DNA of 64,000 nucleotides from Belliella alkalica (lineage in GTDB: Bacteria; Bacteroidota; Bacteroidia; Cytophagales; Cyclobacteriaceae), in NCBI RefSeq assembly GCF_022549785.1, contig NZ_JAKZGO010000005.1:176860-240859 (forward strand), given 5' to 3'. The position numbers were made by a program, and so were the translations under genes. The notes beneath the pieces are model-generated. The model saw only the letters and a list, made by a program, of their open reading frames with translations. It was not told the DNA's origin and ran no database searches. How positions within the stretch are numbered: position 1 is the first letter of the stretch; each line of letters begins with the position of its first letter. Of this stretch, positions 1-9,250 are shown in pieces.

Positions 1-261
1 CTTTGTTTGGGCCACCGACTTCTATAGTATATTTTTGTTATATACAATTAACATTTTGTAAACATTATTGTTAATCATACTTAACAATAATTCCTAAAGG
101 TCAGAAAAATCAAGGAGGTGTCAAATTCCAAAATTGGAGCAAGACCAAAATCATGTAATGAAGGTGTATTTCAGGTTGAACCCCATTAGCCTACCCCCTC
201 TCTTAAACTCAATATTTTATACTTTCAATAGAAAGTCTCATTATTTGATCATTCAACTTTC
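1..261. other. AT-rich intergenic stretch at window edge
   Basis: These 261 bases lie downstream of the minus-strand sugar isomerase-like gene and run to the window edge. I see no coding frame of believable composition, no strong terminator hairpin and no RNA gene. A GGAGG at about 115-119 resembles a ribosome binding site, but the only frame that follows (from 134) has no recognisable protein and overlaps the end of the isomerase gene, so I do not call it. Confidence 0.4.
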
Positions 262-1386
262 TCAATATAAATCTTGCATAGTCTTCACTGGAACATCTTG
301 CCTTTCCAAATCTTTCAAAGGTTTGATTTCAGCTTCTGCATAAGAAAACCCATTTTCATTCAAAGGCCACAAGAGAGGAGCGAGATTCTGAACCGCAGCT
401 TTACAACCTTGCATTATAGCAGCTAAACTTCCTGTTTGTTTAGAAAGCTTTGCTTCATTTTCTATCTCAAAAGGCCCCTCAAAGCCTTTTTCATTCAAGA
501 TATTGACAAATGCTCTCCAATCCATCGAATCCCCTAGCCCAAACCCAGGAAGTGTAGCTTCGTAATGATGTCTGTCCCAATCATTGGTACTGTATGGAAC
601 ACCAGCTTTTTGTGCCCATTCTGCTTTGACACGCTGCATAGGGTACATATTTCCCCAATATGGATCTGGAATATTACGTGTTGACTTTACGTGGATTCTG
701 TGAAGACGAGACATATCTGTATGTTTTATAACCTCAACAGGATCTGTATTTTGCCATACATCATGGGAAGGATCGTAGATTTCTCCATGATTTCTACTCG
801 GGATCATTTCATACATGATTTTTCTGGCAGCTAATACTCCGGTAAGATTGTTGAAAGTCGTAGAATACCCAGAAGACCGCCAACCTTCCATTGGGCAGTT
901 TTCATACAGAACTGTCACTCCCAAGCTTTCTGCATATTTGATTATCGGAGTGAAAATCCTTTGATATTCTTCTAGATTCCTTTCAAAACCATTTTCTAAA
1001 ATTCCAATTTCATGATTATAGCCCACAAAAGTTCCTACTTTGACATCATTTTCATCTCCTCCAAGCAGGTATGCCATTCGTATTAATTTCAAAAGGTGGT
1101 TTTGGTTTTTCAACTTTTCGGCCTCATCTCCTCCTATCAAATTATCGAATGCTCCCAATGACATCCTAAGCTTCGCATTGTTGAATTTTGTCAATATAGC
1201 TTTCGCATTTTCTTTATTGAAATTTTCGTAATCCATATGCGTAGCCACAAAATCATCTCGGGTACCATCTTTCCGAAAAACACAAACATCCAAACCTTGA
1301 ACTCCAGTTTCATTTGCCTTTTCGATTACTTGATCCAAATTCAATTGATCTAAAGCTGAGGTCATCAGCCATATTTGATTATTCAT
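262..1386 (-). CDS. Sugar phosphate isomerase/epimerase-like TIM barrel protein
   Basis: The 374-residue protein has the layout of the xylose isomerase-like / AP endonuclease 2 TIM-barrel family. Metal-binding positions of that family can be followed: Glu162 in YENCPMEGW, Asp205 and His208 in YDPSHDVW, His232 in RIHVKST, and Glu307 to Glu311 in FEIENEA. There is no signal peptide, so it should be cytoplasmic. It is about 90 residues longer than typical members (near 280), with extra sequence around 235-285 and at the C-terminus. In this family the substrate cannot be read from sequence; sugar or inositol isomerisation is the usual assignment. It is transcribed divergently from the aldose dehydrogenase gene at 1538, which hints at a shared sugar-related role. 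Family is clear, substrate unknown. Confidence 0.8.
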   Translation of the reverse strand: MNNQIWLMTSALDQLNLDQVIEKANETGVQGLDVCVFRKDGTRDDFVATHMDYENFNKENAKAILTKFNNAKLRMSLGAFDNLIGGDEAEKLKNQNHLLKLIRMAYLLGGDENDVKVGTFVGYNHEIGILENGFERNLEEYQRIFTPIIKYAESLGVTVLYENCPMEGWRSSGYSTTFNNLTGVLAARKIMYEMIPSRNHGEIYDPSHDVWQNTDPVEVIKHTDMSRLHRIHVKSTRNIPDPYWGNMYPMQRVKAEWAQKAGVPYSTNDWDRHHYEATLPGFGLGDSMDWRAFVNILNEKGFEGPFEIENEAKLSKQTGSLAAIMQGCKAAVQNLAPLLWPLNENGFSYAEAEIKPLKDLERQDVPVKTMQDLY

Positions 1387-1507
1387 AAAATATATTTATG
1401 CAGCTAAAATTCATTTAAAAACCAAGATAAGCATAGATTTCTAAATTTGTTTTTGAGTATGGAATACTGTTTGCACAATTTAAAAAACAATTCACCTGAA
1501 AAATGAT

Positions 1508-1515
1508 TAGATTTG
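1508..1515 (+). promoter_or_regulatory. Possible -7 box upstream of aldose dehydrogenase
   Basis: TAGATTTG matches the Bacteroidota -7 consensus TAnnTTTG exactly and lies 22 bases before the start codon at 1538. No good -33 TTG is found 19 to 21 bases upstream, so this is only a half match. Confidence 0.35.
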
Positions 1516-1537
1516 TATAGAAACCAACTTAAATATT

Positions 1538-2698
1538 ATGAAATTAAAAAATAATTTAGCTTTTATTCTGAGTGCAGGATTATTCTACGGAATGGTCGCT
1601 TGTTCTGAACCAGCAGCAAATGTCGATAATTCTGAACCTAGTCCTTACACAATAGAATCAGAAAAACTTACATTCTCCCTAGACACTTTGTATACAGAGT
1701 TTGAAAATCCATGGGGAATGACATGGCTTCCAGACGGCAGAATGCTTGTCACTGAAAGAAAAGGAGAAATATTAATCTTCAAAGACGATAAATACACAGG
1801 CGAAAAACTCACAGGTGTACCTGCTGTGCACGAGGTTAATCAAGCAGGCCTATTGGATATTGCTATTCATCCAGATTATGAAAGTAATGGATGGATCTAT
1901 CTTGCCTATGCAAAAGACATGGGAGATGGTGGAGTATTGACTATCTCTAGAGCAAAGCTTGATGGTAATGCTTTGGTTGATTTGGAGGAATTGATCGTCA
2001 ATTTACCAGAATGGAAAGGTGGAAGACATTTCGGCACAAGAATCGTATTTGACAACGAGAATTATCTTTACTATTCCAATGGAGACAAAGGAAATAGACC
2101 GCAAAATGCACAAGAGCTTGACAATTCACATGGGAAGATTCACAGAATCCATGATGATGGGAGAATTCCAGAGGATAATCCATTTGTAAATACACCAGGA
2201 GCAGTGGCTTCTATTTGGACTTATGGAAACAGAAATCCTCAAGGAATAATTTTCGACAAAAAAAACAACAGACTTTGGTCAGTAGAGCATGGACCTAAAG
2301 GTGGTGATGAGTTGAACCTGATTGAAAAAGGTAAGAATTACGGTTGGCCTGAAGTGACTTTTGGTATCGATTATGATGGCACGACAATTACTGAAGAGAC
2401 TGAAAAAGAAGGAATGGAACAACCTGTTACTTATTGGGATCCTTCTATCGCTACCTGCGGAATGACTCTAGTAACTTCTGACAAGTATCCTTCATGGAAA
2501 GGCAACATTCTAGTAGCTGCCCTTGCTGGCCAGCATATCGCAAGAGTAGAAATGAACGGTACAAGCTACGTGGGAGAAGAAAAACTATTGGATGGAATCG
2601 GTAGAGTAAGACAAGTATCCCAAAGTCCAGATGGCTATCTTTATGCTATAGTAGAAGCTACAGGCTTGATGGTAAAAATCATACCTCAGCAAGACTAA
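1538..2698 (+). CDS. PQQ-dependent aldose sugar dehydrogenase-like lipoprotein
   Basis: This 386-residue protein belongs to the glucose/sorbosone dehydrogenase family (soluble aldose dehydrogenase, YliI type), a six-bladed beta-propeller that oxidises aldoses with PQQ. Family landmarks include ENPWGMTWLPDGRMLVTER near residue 56, GGRHFGTRI near 160, the GNRNPQG segment and VEHGPKGGDELN, which contributes to the calcium/PQQ site in known structures. The N-terminus is a lipoprotein signal: hydrophobic stretch followed by lipobox GMVAC with Cys22. It should sit in the periplasm or outer membrane. Whether the host makes PQQ cannot be seen here. It ends at a strong bidirectional terminator shared with the convergent gene. 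Confidence 0.88.
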   Translation: MKLKNNLAFILSAGLFYGMVACSEPAANVDNSEPSPYTIESEKLTFSLDTLYTEFENPWGMTWLPDGRMLVTERKGEILIFKDDKYTGEKLTGVPAVHEVNQAGLLDIAIHPDYESNGWIYLAYAKDMGDGGVLTISRAKLDGNALVDLEELIVNLPEWKGGRHFGTRIVFDNENYLYYSNGDKGNRPQNAQELDNSHGKIHRIHDDGRIPEDNPFVNTPGAVASIWTYGNRNPQGIIFDKKNNRLWSVEHGPKGGDELNLIEKGKNYGWPEVTFGIDYDGTTITEETEKEGMEQPVTYWDPSIATCGMTLVTSDKYPSWKGNILVAALAGQHIARVEMNGTSYVGEEKLLDGIGRVRQVSQSPDGYLYAIVEATGLMVKIIPQQD

Positions 2699-2717
2699 TC
2701 AATTGAAATAAGACTAT

Positions 2718-2753
2718 AAAAAGCGCTATTTGTATTCGAATAGCGCTTTTTTT
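2718..2753. terminator. Bidirectional terminator
   Basis: A 13-bp perfect stem (AAAAAGCGCTATT, 8-base loop, AATAGCGCTTTTT) has A-rich and T-rich flanks, so it works in both directions. It serves the plus-strand aldose dehydrogenase and the minus-strand SDR gene, whose stop codon begins at 2754 and overlaps the outer edge of the hairpin. Confidence 0.92.
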
Positions 2754-3564
2754 ATGCGTACCAAAACTCTAATGGATCTGGAATTTCAAACTCAAATCGA
2801 GTTTTCAGAATTTTATCTCCAGAAATTTTCTTCCACGGCTTTGCTCCCGAATTATCGTAAGACTTAGGTCCTTCAAACCCCATTTGGGATGCGTTTTTTT
2901 CATAGACTTCTTTCCTCGAAGGGTGTAAAGGAGTCACCCCATTGTAAGTATCATTCCACAATTCTTTTTCAATAATCCAAGAAATCAGTCTGACAGCATC
3001 ATCACGATGAATATAATTGACCGGAGAAGTACCTTCTACATTTTCTTTTCCTGAAAAGTATTTTCCAGGAATCCTATCCACACCCAATAACCCTCCAAAT
3101 CTCACTACTGTAAGGTCATATTGCTTGTCAGTCCAAAGAAGTTTCTCTGCATTAAAAAGTGCTAAATTCCCTGTGTTCTCTTTGGTTAAATTGTCCGATT
3201 CTTCTGCCGTCTGATTTTCGTCTGGATACACAGATGTAGCAGAGACATAGATTACTTTTGGAACCTTATGTTGGAGAATCATCTCCTTCAGAAACTTAAT
3301 TTGCTCAGGATGAAAAGTAGGTTGGGCTGTTTTTGTTCTTGGGGGAATATTGACAATCAAAACATCCGTATCAAAAATTCTCTGATACCCATCCCCTTCT
3401 GGATAAGGTGAGAATTTCAAAACAGCATTATCATACCCTTCCTTGGTCAAAAGTTCAGATTTTTGAAAGGTGGTCGTAGTTCCCTTCACCTTCCATGATT
3501 TGGCTTTCAGAGCATCTGCAAGTGGCCTCCCCAACCAACCTAGGCCCACAATTGATATTTTCAT
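2752..3564 (-). CDS. NAD-dependent epimerase/dehydratase family (atypical SDR)
   Basis: The 270-residue protein begins with a Rossmann nucleotide-binding motif, ISIVGLGWLGRPLADAL (residues 3-19), the pattern of the atypical SDR group that includes YeeZ. Later landmarks are VIYVSATSVYPDE near 105, the region around RFGGLLGVDR and the YIHRDDAVRLI segment near 183, typical of extended NAD(P)-binding epimerases. The catalytic Tyr-x-x-x-Lys is not clear, as is usual for atypical members. It is cytoplasmic. Substrate is unknown. It stands alone between two terminators. Confidence 0.8.
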   Translation of the reverse strand: MKISIVGLGWLGRPLADALKAKSWKVKGTTTTFQKSELLTKEGYDNAVLKFSPYPEGDGYQRIFDTDVLIVNIPPRTKTAQPTFHPEQIKFLKEMILQHKVPKVIYVSATSVYPDENQTAEESDNLTKENTGNLALFNAEKLLWTDKQYDLTVVRFGGLLGVDRIPGKYFSGKENVEGTSPVNYIHRDDAVRLISWIIEKELWNDTYNGVTPLHPSRKEVYEKNASQMGFEGPKSYDNSGAKPWKKISGDKILKTRFEFEIPDPLEFWYA

Positions 3565-3585
3565 TGGTGATTTTTTTTTAAAGTA

Positions 3586-3610
3586 AAAAACCCTCTTTTC
3601 AGGAGGGTTT
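3586..3610 (-). terminator. Rho-independent terminator of fatty acid hydroxylase gene
   Basis: Stem AAACCCTC / GAGGGTTT with a 7-base loop, directly after the minus-strand stop at 3615. On the minus strand the stem is followed by TTTTTTACTTT. It separates the hydroxylase gene from the SDR gene downstream. Confidence 0.85.
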
Positions 3611-3614
3611 GTGA

Positions 3615-4256
3615 CTATTTATCCTTTTTTGGCATTGTCCCTAGGATGTAATCCCAAAGCGGAGAACTTACACCAAAGGCCACATCAGGATTTTTATAGT
3701 GATGCACTGCGTGATTTACCCAAAGGATTTTTAAGAAATTTTTCGGAGGCTGATAGGCATGAACTATATAGTGCACTCCTAAGTAAGCCGCATAACCAAA
3801 TAGAAACCCTGGTAAAAAATAGAGTGCATAGCTACCCATTATAAATGAAAAAACAACATAAAATACAAGTGCATAAAAAGCACTCACGAATGGAGGCATC
3901 GCCAATCTATCTTTGTCTTTTGGATAATCATGGTGGACTCCATGTACTGTATATTGCAATTTATCCTTTACAGGTGTATCTGGCTCCATATGGAAGAAAT
4001 GCTTATGCATCATATATTCCACAAAAGTAAATACAATTATACCTGCAATTAAAACAGGCAGACCCACCCCCAATCCAATATCGGTAGTAGTCATAGCATA
4101 GTAGAAAGAAACAACACTGATCACGACAAACAAAATTATAGGAATGCTTATATGTGTTCTGGATATTTTTTCTAATACTGGATTGCTAAACATCTGAGCA
4201 GAACCATTATTATCAGGCCTATCAAGCCTGCCTATTTTTTTCATTGTGGCACTCAT
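3615..4256 (-). CDS. Fatty acid hydroxylase family membrane protein
   Basis: This 213-residue protein has the histidine clusters of the sterol desaturase / fatty acid hydroxylase superfamily, which bind a di-metal centre: His84, His86 and His89 (HKHFFH), His105, His108 and His109 (HGVHH), His162 and His166 (HYIVH), and His182, His185 and His186 (HAVHH). About four hydrophobic membrane segments surround them (residues 37-54, 60-80, 122-142, 144-160). The spacing is like fatty acid 2-hydroxylases (FA2H type), which act on sphingolipid acyl chains. Many Bacteroidota make sphingolipids, so a 2-hydroxylase role is plausible but inferred. A second possible start is Met5. The gene is single, with its own terminator. 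Confidence 0.85.
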   Translation of the reverse strand: MSATMKKIGRLDRPDNNGSAQMFSNPVLEKISRTHISIPIILFVVISVVSFYYAMTTTDIGLGVGLPVLIAGIIVFTFVEYMMHKHFFHMEPDTPVKDKLQYTVHGVHHDYPKDKDRLAMPPFVSAFYALVFYVVFSFIMGSYALYFLPGFLFGYAAYLGVHYIVHAYQPPKNFLKILWVNHAVHHYKNPDVAFGVSSPLWDYILGTMPKKDK

Positions 4257-4391
4257 TTTCTTATTATTTAAGTCTTGGCAAGATTATCATTAAGATTTTT
4301 ATGAAGCTATACAAAGCTTATAATAACGGTGTAAATTTAAAGCTAATGGCTTAATAAACGAATAAAAATCTAAATTGTTGGGAAATATATC

Positions 4392-5537
4392 TTAGATTTT
4401 CATTATCAAGTCTTTAGACTTTCCTATGGTTTGGTTGTAAAAAGATACGTACAAAGGGAGAATATTTACCACATCAAACTCTTTGGCTCTTTGCAAAGCT
4501 CTGTCCTTGAAGCCTTGGAGATTTTCATCTTTCAAAATGTGTAGTGCGCGAGCGGTCATTGTAGTGACATCCCCTATTTTACATACAAAACCTGTCTCTC
4601 CATCTATATTCAGTTCTGGAATTCCCCCAGCGTCTGAAGAAAGAATAGGGACTTCGCAGGCCATTGCCTCCAATGCTGCTAATCCAAAACTTTCCTTTTC
4701 AGATGGCATCATAAATAAATCTGCTACCGATAGCACCTCTTCAACAGCCTCTAACTTCCCTAGGAACCTAACGTCATCGCAAGTGCCAAGCTCACGACAC
4801 AATCGCTCCATTTTATCACGTTCAGGGCCATCGCCCACCAAGAGTAATTTGACAGGTATAATTTTGCGAACTTCGTAAAAAACACGAATCACGTCTTCTA
4901 CTCTTTTTACTTTTCTGAAGTTGGATGTATGGACAATTAGCTTTTCGCCATTAGGACAGATCGCCAATTTGAAGTGTTCTTTCTTCTGCTTTTTGAATCT
5001 TTCCAGATCAATAAAATTTGGAATGACCTTGATTTCTCTTTTGACCGGAAAAAGGTCATAAGTAGCCTTCCTCAAATCTTCAGACACGGCAGTGACACCA
5101 TCTGATTGATTGATACTGAAAGTCACTACTGGCTCATAACTAGGGTCTTTCCCTACCAGCGTGATATCTGTTCCATGCAGAGTAGTCACTACGGGAATAT
5201 TGACACCCTCCTCTTTCAAAATCTGCTTGGCCATGTAGGCCGCAGAAGCATGAGGTATTGCATAATGAACGTGCAGCAGATCTAATTGCTCATACTTCAC
5301 TACATTGACCATTTTACTTGCCAATGCCAGTTCATAAGGAGCATGCTCAAACAGCGGATAACTTTTAATATCCACTTCATGATAAAATAGATTAGCGCTA
5401 AAAAAATCTAGTCTTGTAGGCTGTCTGTAAGTAATAAAATGTATTTGGTGACCTTCCCTTGCCAGTGCTTTACCAAGTTCAGTCGCAACTACTCCGCTTC
5501 CTCCAAAAGTAGGATAACAGACAATGCCTATTTTCAT
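4392..5537 (-). CDS. bshA: N-acetyl-alpha-D-glucosaminyl L-malate synthase BshA
   Basis: BshA is the first enzyme of bacillithiol synthesis, joining UDP-GlcNAc and L-malate. The 381-residue protein starts with the family signature MKIGIVCYPTFGGSGVVAT and continues with GHQIHFITYRQPTRLD, both typical of BshA rather than general GT4 glycosyltransferases. The GT-B fold C-terminal half shows the retaining-transferase motif ESFGLAALEAMACEVP near residue 285, followed by AGGIPEL. It is cytoplasmic. Bacillithiol is the main low-molecular-weight thiol in many Bacteroidota, which fits. Its start lies 75 bases downstream of the end of the GH3 fusion gene on the same strand, so the two could be cotranscribed. 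The other bsh genes are not in the window. Confidence 0.95.
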   Translation of the reverse strand: MKIGIVCYPTFGGSGVVATELGKALAREGHQIHFITYRQPTRLDFFSANLFYHEVDIKSYPLFEHAPYELALASKMVNVVKYEQLDLLHVHYAIPHASAAYMAKQILKEEGVNIPVVTTLHGTDITLVGKDPSYEPVVTFSINQSDGVTAVSEDLRKATYDLFPVKREIKVIPNFIDLERFKKQKKEHFKLAICPNGEKLIVHTSNFRKVKRVEDVIRVFYEVRKIIPVKLLLVGDGPERDKMERLCRELGTCDDVRFLGKLEAVEEVLSVADLFMMPSEKESFGLAALEAMACEVPILSSDAGGIPELNIDGETGFVCKIGDVTTMTARALHILKDENLQGFKDRALQRAKEFDVVNILPLYVSFYNQTIGKSKDLIMKI

Positions 5538-5612
5538 ATCAAATTATTATAAAATGGAAATCAATAGTATCATAACACGACAAGTAGTCCAGTTTGTTCA
5601 ATTTTTCAAATT

Positions 5613-8600
5613 TTATTCACCACCTCTTATCGACAAATTATAATCCTGTCTCATCGACTTGTATATAACATCATGAATTTCAGTCCTAATCCCTTCTTTT
5701 AGCAAAATATTATTATTCGCACTAGGATTGACTCTGTTGGACAAAAACACATAAATCAGATCATTTTCTGGATCAGCCCAGACGGCTGTTCCAGTGAAGC
5801 CTGTATGTCCAAATGTCGATTTTGGAGCCAAAACCCCTGCACTTCCACCTTTCCCTCTCTCAGGGTCTGGCTTGTCCCATCCCCAACCTCTCCTGCTCTG
5901 GGTAGATTGTCGTTTGGTAAATTCCTTGATTGTTTTTTCATCCAACAAACTTACTCCTCCATACTTACCCCCATTTAGCATCAGTTGCATCATGATCGCC
6001 AAATCATTGGCAGTTCCAAATAACCCTGCATGCCCTGCTACTCCTCCATACATGGCAGCTCCCGGATCATGGACATATCCATGCACAATTCTCTTTCGGA
6101 AGGCAATGTCATCTTCAGTTGGAGCTATCAAATTGACATCTATTTTTTTTGTTGGATTAAATGTCAGGGTATTTATCCCCAATGGGGCATAAAAATTTTG
6201 CTCCAAAAACTCATCCATTGGCTGATTCATCACTCTTTCCACTACTGCTTGCATCAAGTACATGGTCAGATCTGAATATACATAACTATGCTTTCTTTTG
6301 TTTGGCTCCAGTTTCCTTAGATCAGATTTGATTGTCCAGTTCCAAATACTATCTCTTAGACTCTCTCTACCATACATGCTATTTGAAACGGGTACATTAA
6401 ATTCCTCACTTTGCGTATCTCTGTAATACTCACTTTTCCAAGCACCCGCCGCGACAGTTTTGGCGTAATACGGGATAAATGCAACAAGTCCAGCTTCATG
6501 GGCCATGATATCTTTCAAAATCAAATCAGCTTTGTTTGTCCCTTTTAATTCTGGCAAATAAGTTGAAATCGGCTGATTCATATCGATAATATCTCTACTT
6601 GCCAAAAACATCACTGCTTGGGTTGTTGCCAAAACTTTGGTAATCGATGCCAAATCATAAACAGTCTTTGTATTTACAGGCTTGGTCTTACTATAATCAT
6701 AATGCCCATAAGACTTCTCAAAAACTACTTGCCCGTTTTTTGCCACTAGCACAACTCCTCCCGGCATGGCTCTTCTACTGATGCCAGCTTCCATTATTTT
6801 ATCGATGTCAGAAAGAATCACACTGCTCATGCCTTGATTTTCGGGGCGACTGTAAGACAACCTCCCCAAACCTTCAAGATATCCTCCACTTCCCAATGCA
6901 ATTTGATCACTAACCGATACAGGCATCATTCCTCTCGCATCCCTTCCACCAAAAATTATCTCTGGCACCAAACTTTGGGTATATTCATTGTTTTCGAAAG
7001 TCAAAATATTGTGAGGAAGACCAATTAAGTTTTTGGATGCATACGCATTTCCAAAAAGGACAACAATAACGGATTTTTCTTTGCTTAGCTCTTTGATAAA
7101 ATTGATATCTGAACTGTTTACACCAAAACCTCTTGATGGACTGTTTGTCATACCCATCAAACCTACAATCACAGTGTTGTGATCTTTCAATTTGGATTTC
7201 ATATCTGCAAGCACTACGCTATTGGCACCTTTGCCCATAGTGAAATGATCGGCCTTGGCGTATTTATCTATTTTCTCTTGAAATACAACCCCATCTCCAC
7301 CAATCGTCAAAGAGGCAATATTCAACAAATCCAAATTCCTTAAAGGCAAAAACTCGTTCTTGTTGGTCGTAACCGTAATTGAATTGGCATAAAGGTTTTC
7401 TACAAGCAATTCCGTTTCATTTTTGTTCAGCCGATTTATCAGGTTTTTAGTATCTATTTCTTTCACCTTATTGAGCCCAGCCCAATATTTTGCTTTCAAG
7501 ACTTTGACTACCCGCTCATCTACATCTTCTCTGCTGATTTTACCATCGGCTATGGCTTGCATGATCAATTCTTTGGCCTTTGGTACATCTTGAGAATAAA
7601 GCAAAATATCATTCCCTGCCAACAATGCCAAAACATCCACTTCTCCAGGCTTATAATAGCTACTGACTCCTTTCATATTCAGTGCATCTGTGAATATCAG
7701 ACCACTGAAGTTCATTTGATTTTTCAACAAATCTGTCACCACATATTTAGAAAGTGTCGTCGCTTTGTTTTTCTCGCTATCCAAACTAGGGATATGCAAG
7801 TGGGCCACCATCACACTCATCAGGTCCTCATCAATCAACTCACGATAAGGGTAGAGGTCTATATCTTTGATTCTATTTTCAGAATGCCTGATGACAGGCA
7901 ATGAATAATGTGAGTCTGATTCAGTATCTCCATGTCCTGGGAAGTGCTTGGCATTTGCTAACACACCATAATCCTGAAGTCCTTTCATATAAGCCATAGA
8001 CTTTTTGGCTACCATTTTCTTTTCTTCACCAAAGGCCCTATAGCCGATCACAGGATTATCAGGATTGGAATTCACATCTACGACTGGTGCAAAATTTATA
8101 TGCATCCCCAATTCTTTGAACTGACGGGCAATTTCTTTTCCCATATCATAGATCAGTTTCTCATCAGGCAACGCTCCAAGAGTCATGGCTTTTGGAAAAG
8201 TGATTACAGAGTCAAGCCTCATATTGATTCCCCATTCAGCATCCATAGCTATGAAGAGTGGAGTTTCAGCTATCGATTGGTAATAATTTGTAAGATTCGC
8301 TTGCCTCACTGGCCCTCCCTGAAAGAAAATCAATCCTCCAAGATTTTGTTCTTTTATAAGTTTGGCGATTTCATCTCTATGTTTAGCATCACGATTGGAA
8401 TATGCGGCTACCATAAAGAGCTGTCCAAGCCTTTGTTCGAAGGATTGGCTGTTGAAAACAGAGTCCACCCATGCCATTTGCTTCCTGTAATCTTTGGCCT
8501 TCAAAGGATCTTTTCTTTCTTTAAATGTAGCTACAGAATCTTTGCCTGTGCCCTTTGAATCCACCGAATTTACTTCCTCATTGCTAAAGAGGCTTGGAAA

Positions 8601-8675
8601 ATCCCAACCCAAAACTCCATCTGCCTGAAAAATCATGGCAATTACCAAAAGTGCGCTCCAAACTTTTACCCTCAT
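5613..8675 (-). CDS. GH3 beta-N-acetylglucosaminidase / serine beta-lactamase-like fusion
   Basis: This 1020-residue exported protein joins two enzymes. Residues about 70-400 are a glycoside hydrolase 3 domain of NagZ type with KHFPGHGDTESDSH (243-256), whose Asp-His pair acts as acid/base, and Asp330 in IFTDALNMKGVS as likely nucleophile. Residues about 440-600 resemble the GH3 C-terminal domain. Residues about 618-1000 are a class C beta-lactamase / penicillin-binding fold with SITK (Ser677, Lys680), YSD (800-802) and HTG (957-959). A signal peptide covers the first 23 residues. All catalytic motifs look intact. Such fusions occur in Bacteroidota; a role in periplasmic peptidoglycan turnover is inferred, with the second domain as muropeptide esterase or peptidase. 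Confidence 0.9.
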   Translation of the reverse strand: MRVKVWSALLVIAMIFQADGVLGWDFPSLFSNEEVNSVDSKGTGKDSVATFKERKDPLKAKDYRKQMAWVDSVFNSQSFEQRLGQLFMVAAYSNRDAKHRDEIAKLIKEQNLGGLIFFQGGPVRQANLTNYYQSIAETPLFIAMDAEWGINMRLDSVITFPKAMTLGALPDEKLIYDMGKEIARQFKELGMHINFAPVVDVNSNPDNPVIGYRAFGEEKKMVAKKSMAYMKGLQDYGVLANAKHFPGHGDTESDSHYSLPVIRHSENRIKDIDLYPYRELIDEDLMSVMVAHLHIPSLDSEKNKATTLSKYVVTDLLKNQMNFSGLIFTDALNMKGVSSYYKPGEVDVLALLAGNDILLYSQDVPKAKELIMQAIADGKISREDVDERVVKVLKAKYWAGLNKVKEIDTKNLINRLNKNETELLVENLYANSITVTTNKNEFLPLRNLDLLNIASLTIGGDGVVFQEKIDKYAKADHFTMGKGANSVVLADMKSKLKDHNTVIVGLMGMTNSPSRGFGVNSSDINFIKELSKEKSVIVVLFGNAYASKNLIGLPHNILTFENNEYTQSLVPEIIFGGRDARGMMPVSVSDQIALGSGGYLEGLGRLSYSRPENQGMSSVILSDIDKIMEAGISRRAMPGGVVLVAKNGQVVFEKSYGHYDYSKTKPVNTKTVYDLASITKVLATTQAVMFLASRDIIDMNQPISTYLPELKGTNKADLILKDIMAHEAGLVAFIPYYAKTVAAGAWKSEYYRDTQSEEFNVPVSNSMYGRESLRDSIWNWTIKSDLRKLEPNKRKHSYVYSDLTMYLMQAVVERVMNQPMDEFLEQNFYAPLGINTLTFNPTKKIDVNLIAPTEDDIAFRKRIVHGYVHDPGAAMYGGVAGHAGLFGTANDLAIMMQLMLNGGKYGGVSLLDEKTIKEFTKRQSTQSRRGWGWDKPDPERGKGGSAGVLAPKSTFGHTGFTGTAVWADPENDLIYVFLSNRVNPSANNNILLKEGIRTEIHDVIYKSMRQDYNLSIRGGE

Positions 8676-8839
8676 CCTGATGTTAAATTTTTATTGCTTA
8701 ATATTTAAAATAACTTTGTATGGAATATACAATCAATTTTGCAAACATACATTAAATTGATGCTGGCTTTATATCAAAACTGATAAAATTCCGTATGTTT
8801 AGTTACAACGTGAAATAATACAAAAGAATCTAATCAAAT

Positions 8840-9250
8840 ATGAAATTCCCTTCGATCTTTAGAACAGCCAAGCCTATGGGCTTTGAGATAAAGCCTAGAT
8901 ATTATGATCCTGTGCGAGAAGAAATCGAACAAAGAACAGAGAGGATCAAAAGAAACCTTCAAGCAGAAGGAGTCATAAAATCTGATGGAGAAATGTCAGA
9001 GGAATTTATGCAAGATTATGGTTCAACAATAAGAGGGGCATTCACGCAAGGTGGCCCTATCAGTAAAAGAAAGACCTCTCCACTTCAATCAGCAGGTCTA
9101 ATTAGGACAATAATTTTTGTTTTGTTGGTTGGTATTGTCTTTGGGTATTATTATTTGGGAGATGATATGACCGAAATATTGATGTATGTCGGAGGAGGGT
9201 CTGTTTTGCTTTGGGCATATTTCAGATTGAAAGGAAAAATCAAACAATGA
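8840..9250 (+). CDS. Small two-pass membrane protein of unknown function, upstream of mutL
   Basis: I do not recognise a named family. The 136-residue protein has a charged N-terminal half with a helical region (residues 22-45, YDPVREEIEQRTERIKRNL) and two membrane helices at its end (about 92-108 and 113-130) followed by a basic tail KGKIKQ. The N-terminus should face the cytoplasm. Its stop codon overlaps the mutL start in an ATGA, so the two are translationally coupled. Composition and codon use look like a genuine gene. Function is unknown; the coupling to mutL may reflect only operon position. Confidence 0.75.
   Translation: MKFPSIFRTAKPMGFEIKPRYYDPVREEIEQRTERIKRNLQAEGVIKSDGEMSEEFMQDYGSTIRGAFTQGGPISKRKTSPLQSAGLIRTIIFVLLVGIVFGYYYLGDDMTEILMYVGGGSVLLWAYFRLKGKIKQ

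Noticed and set aside
134-343. A 69-residue frame near the window start with GGAGG upstream
   Set aside because: It overlaps the 3' end of the isomerase gene and has no recognisable protein; composition looks like a shadow.
9211-9246. Longer mutL start at 9211
   Set aside because: It adds 12 residues not found in MutL and would overlap the preceding gene more deeply; ATG 9247 gives the normal start and ATGA coupling.
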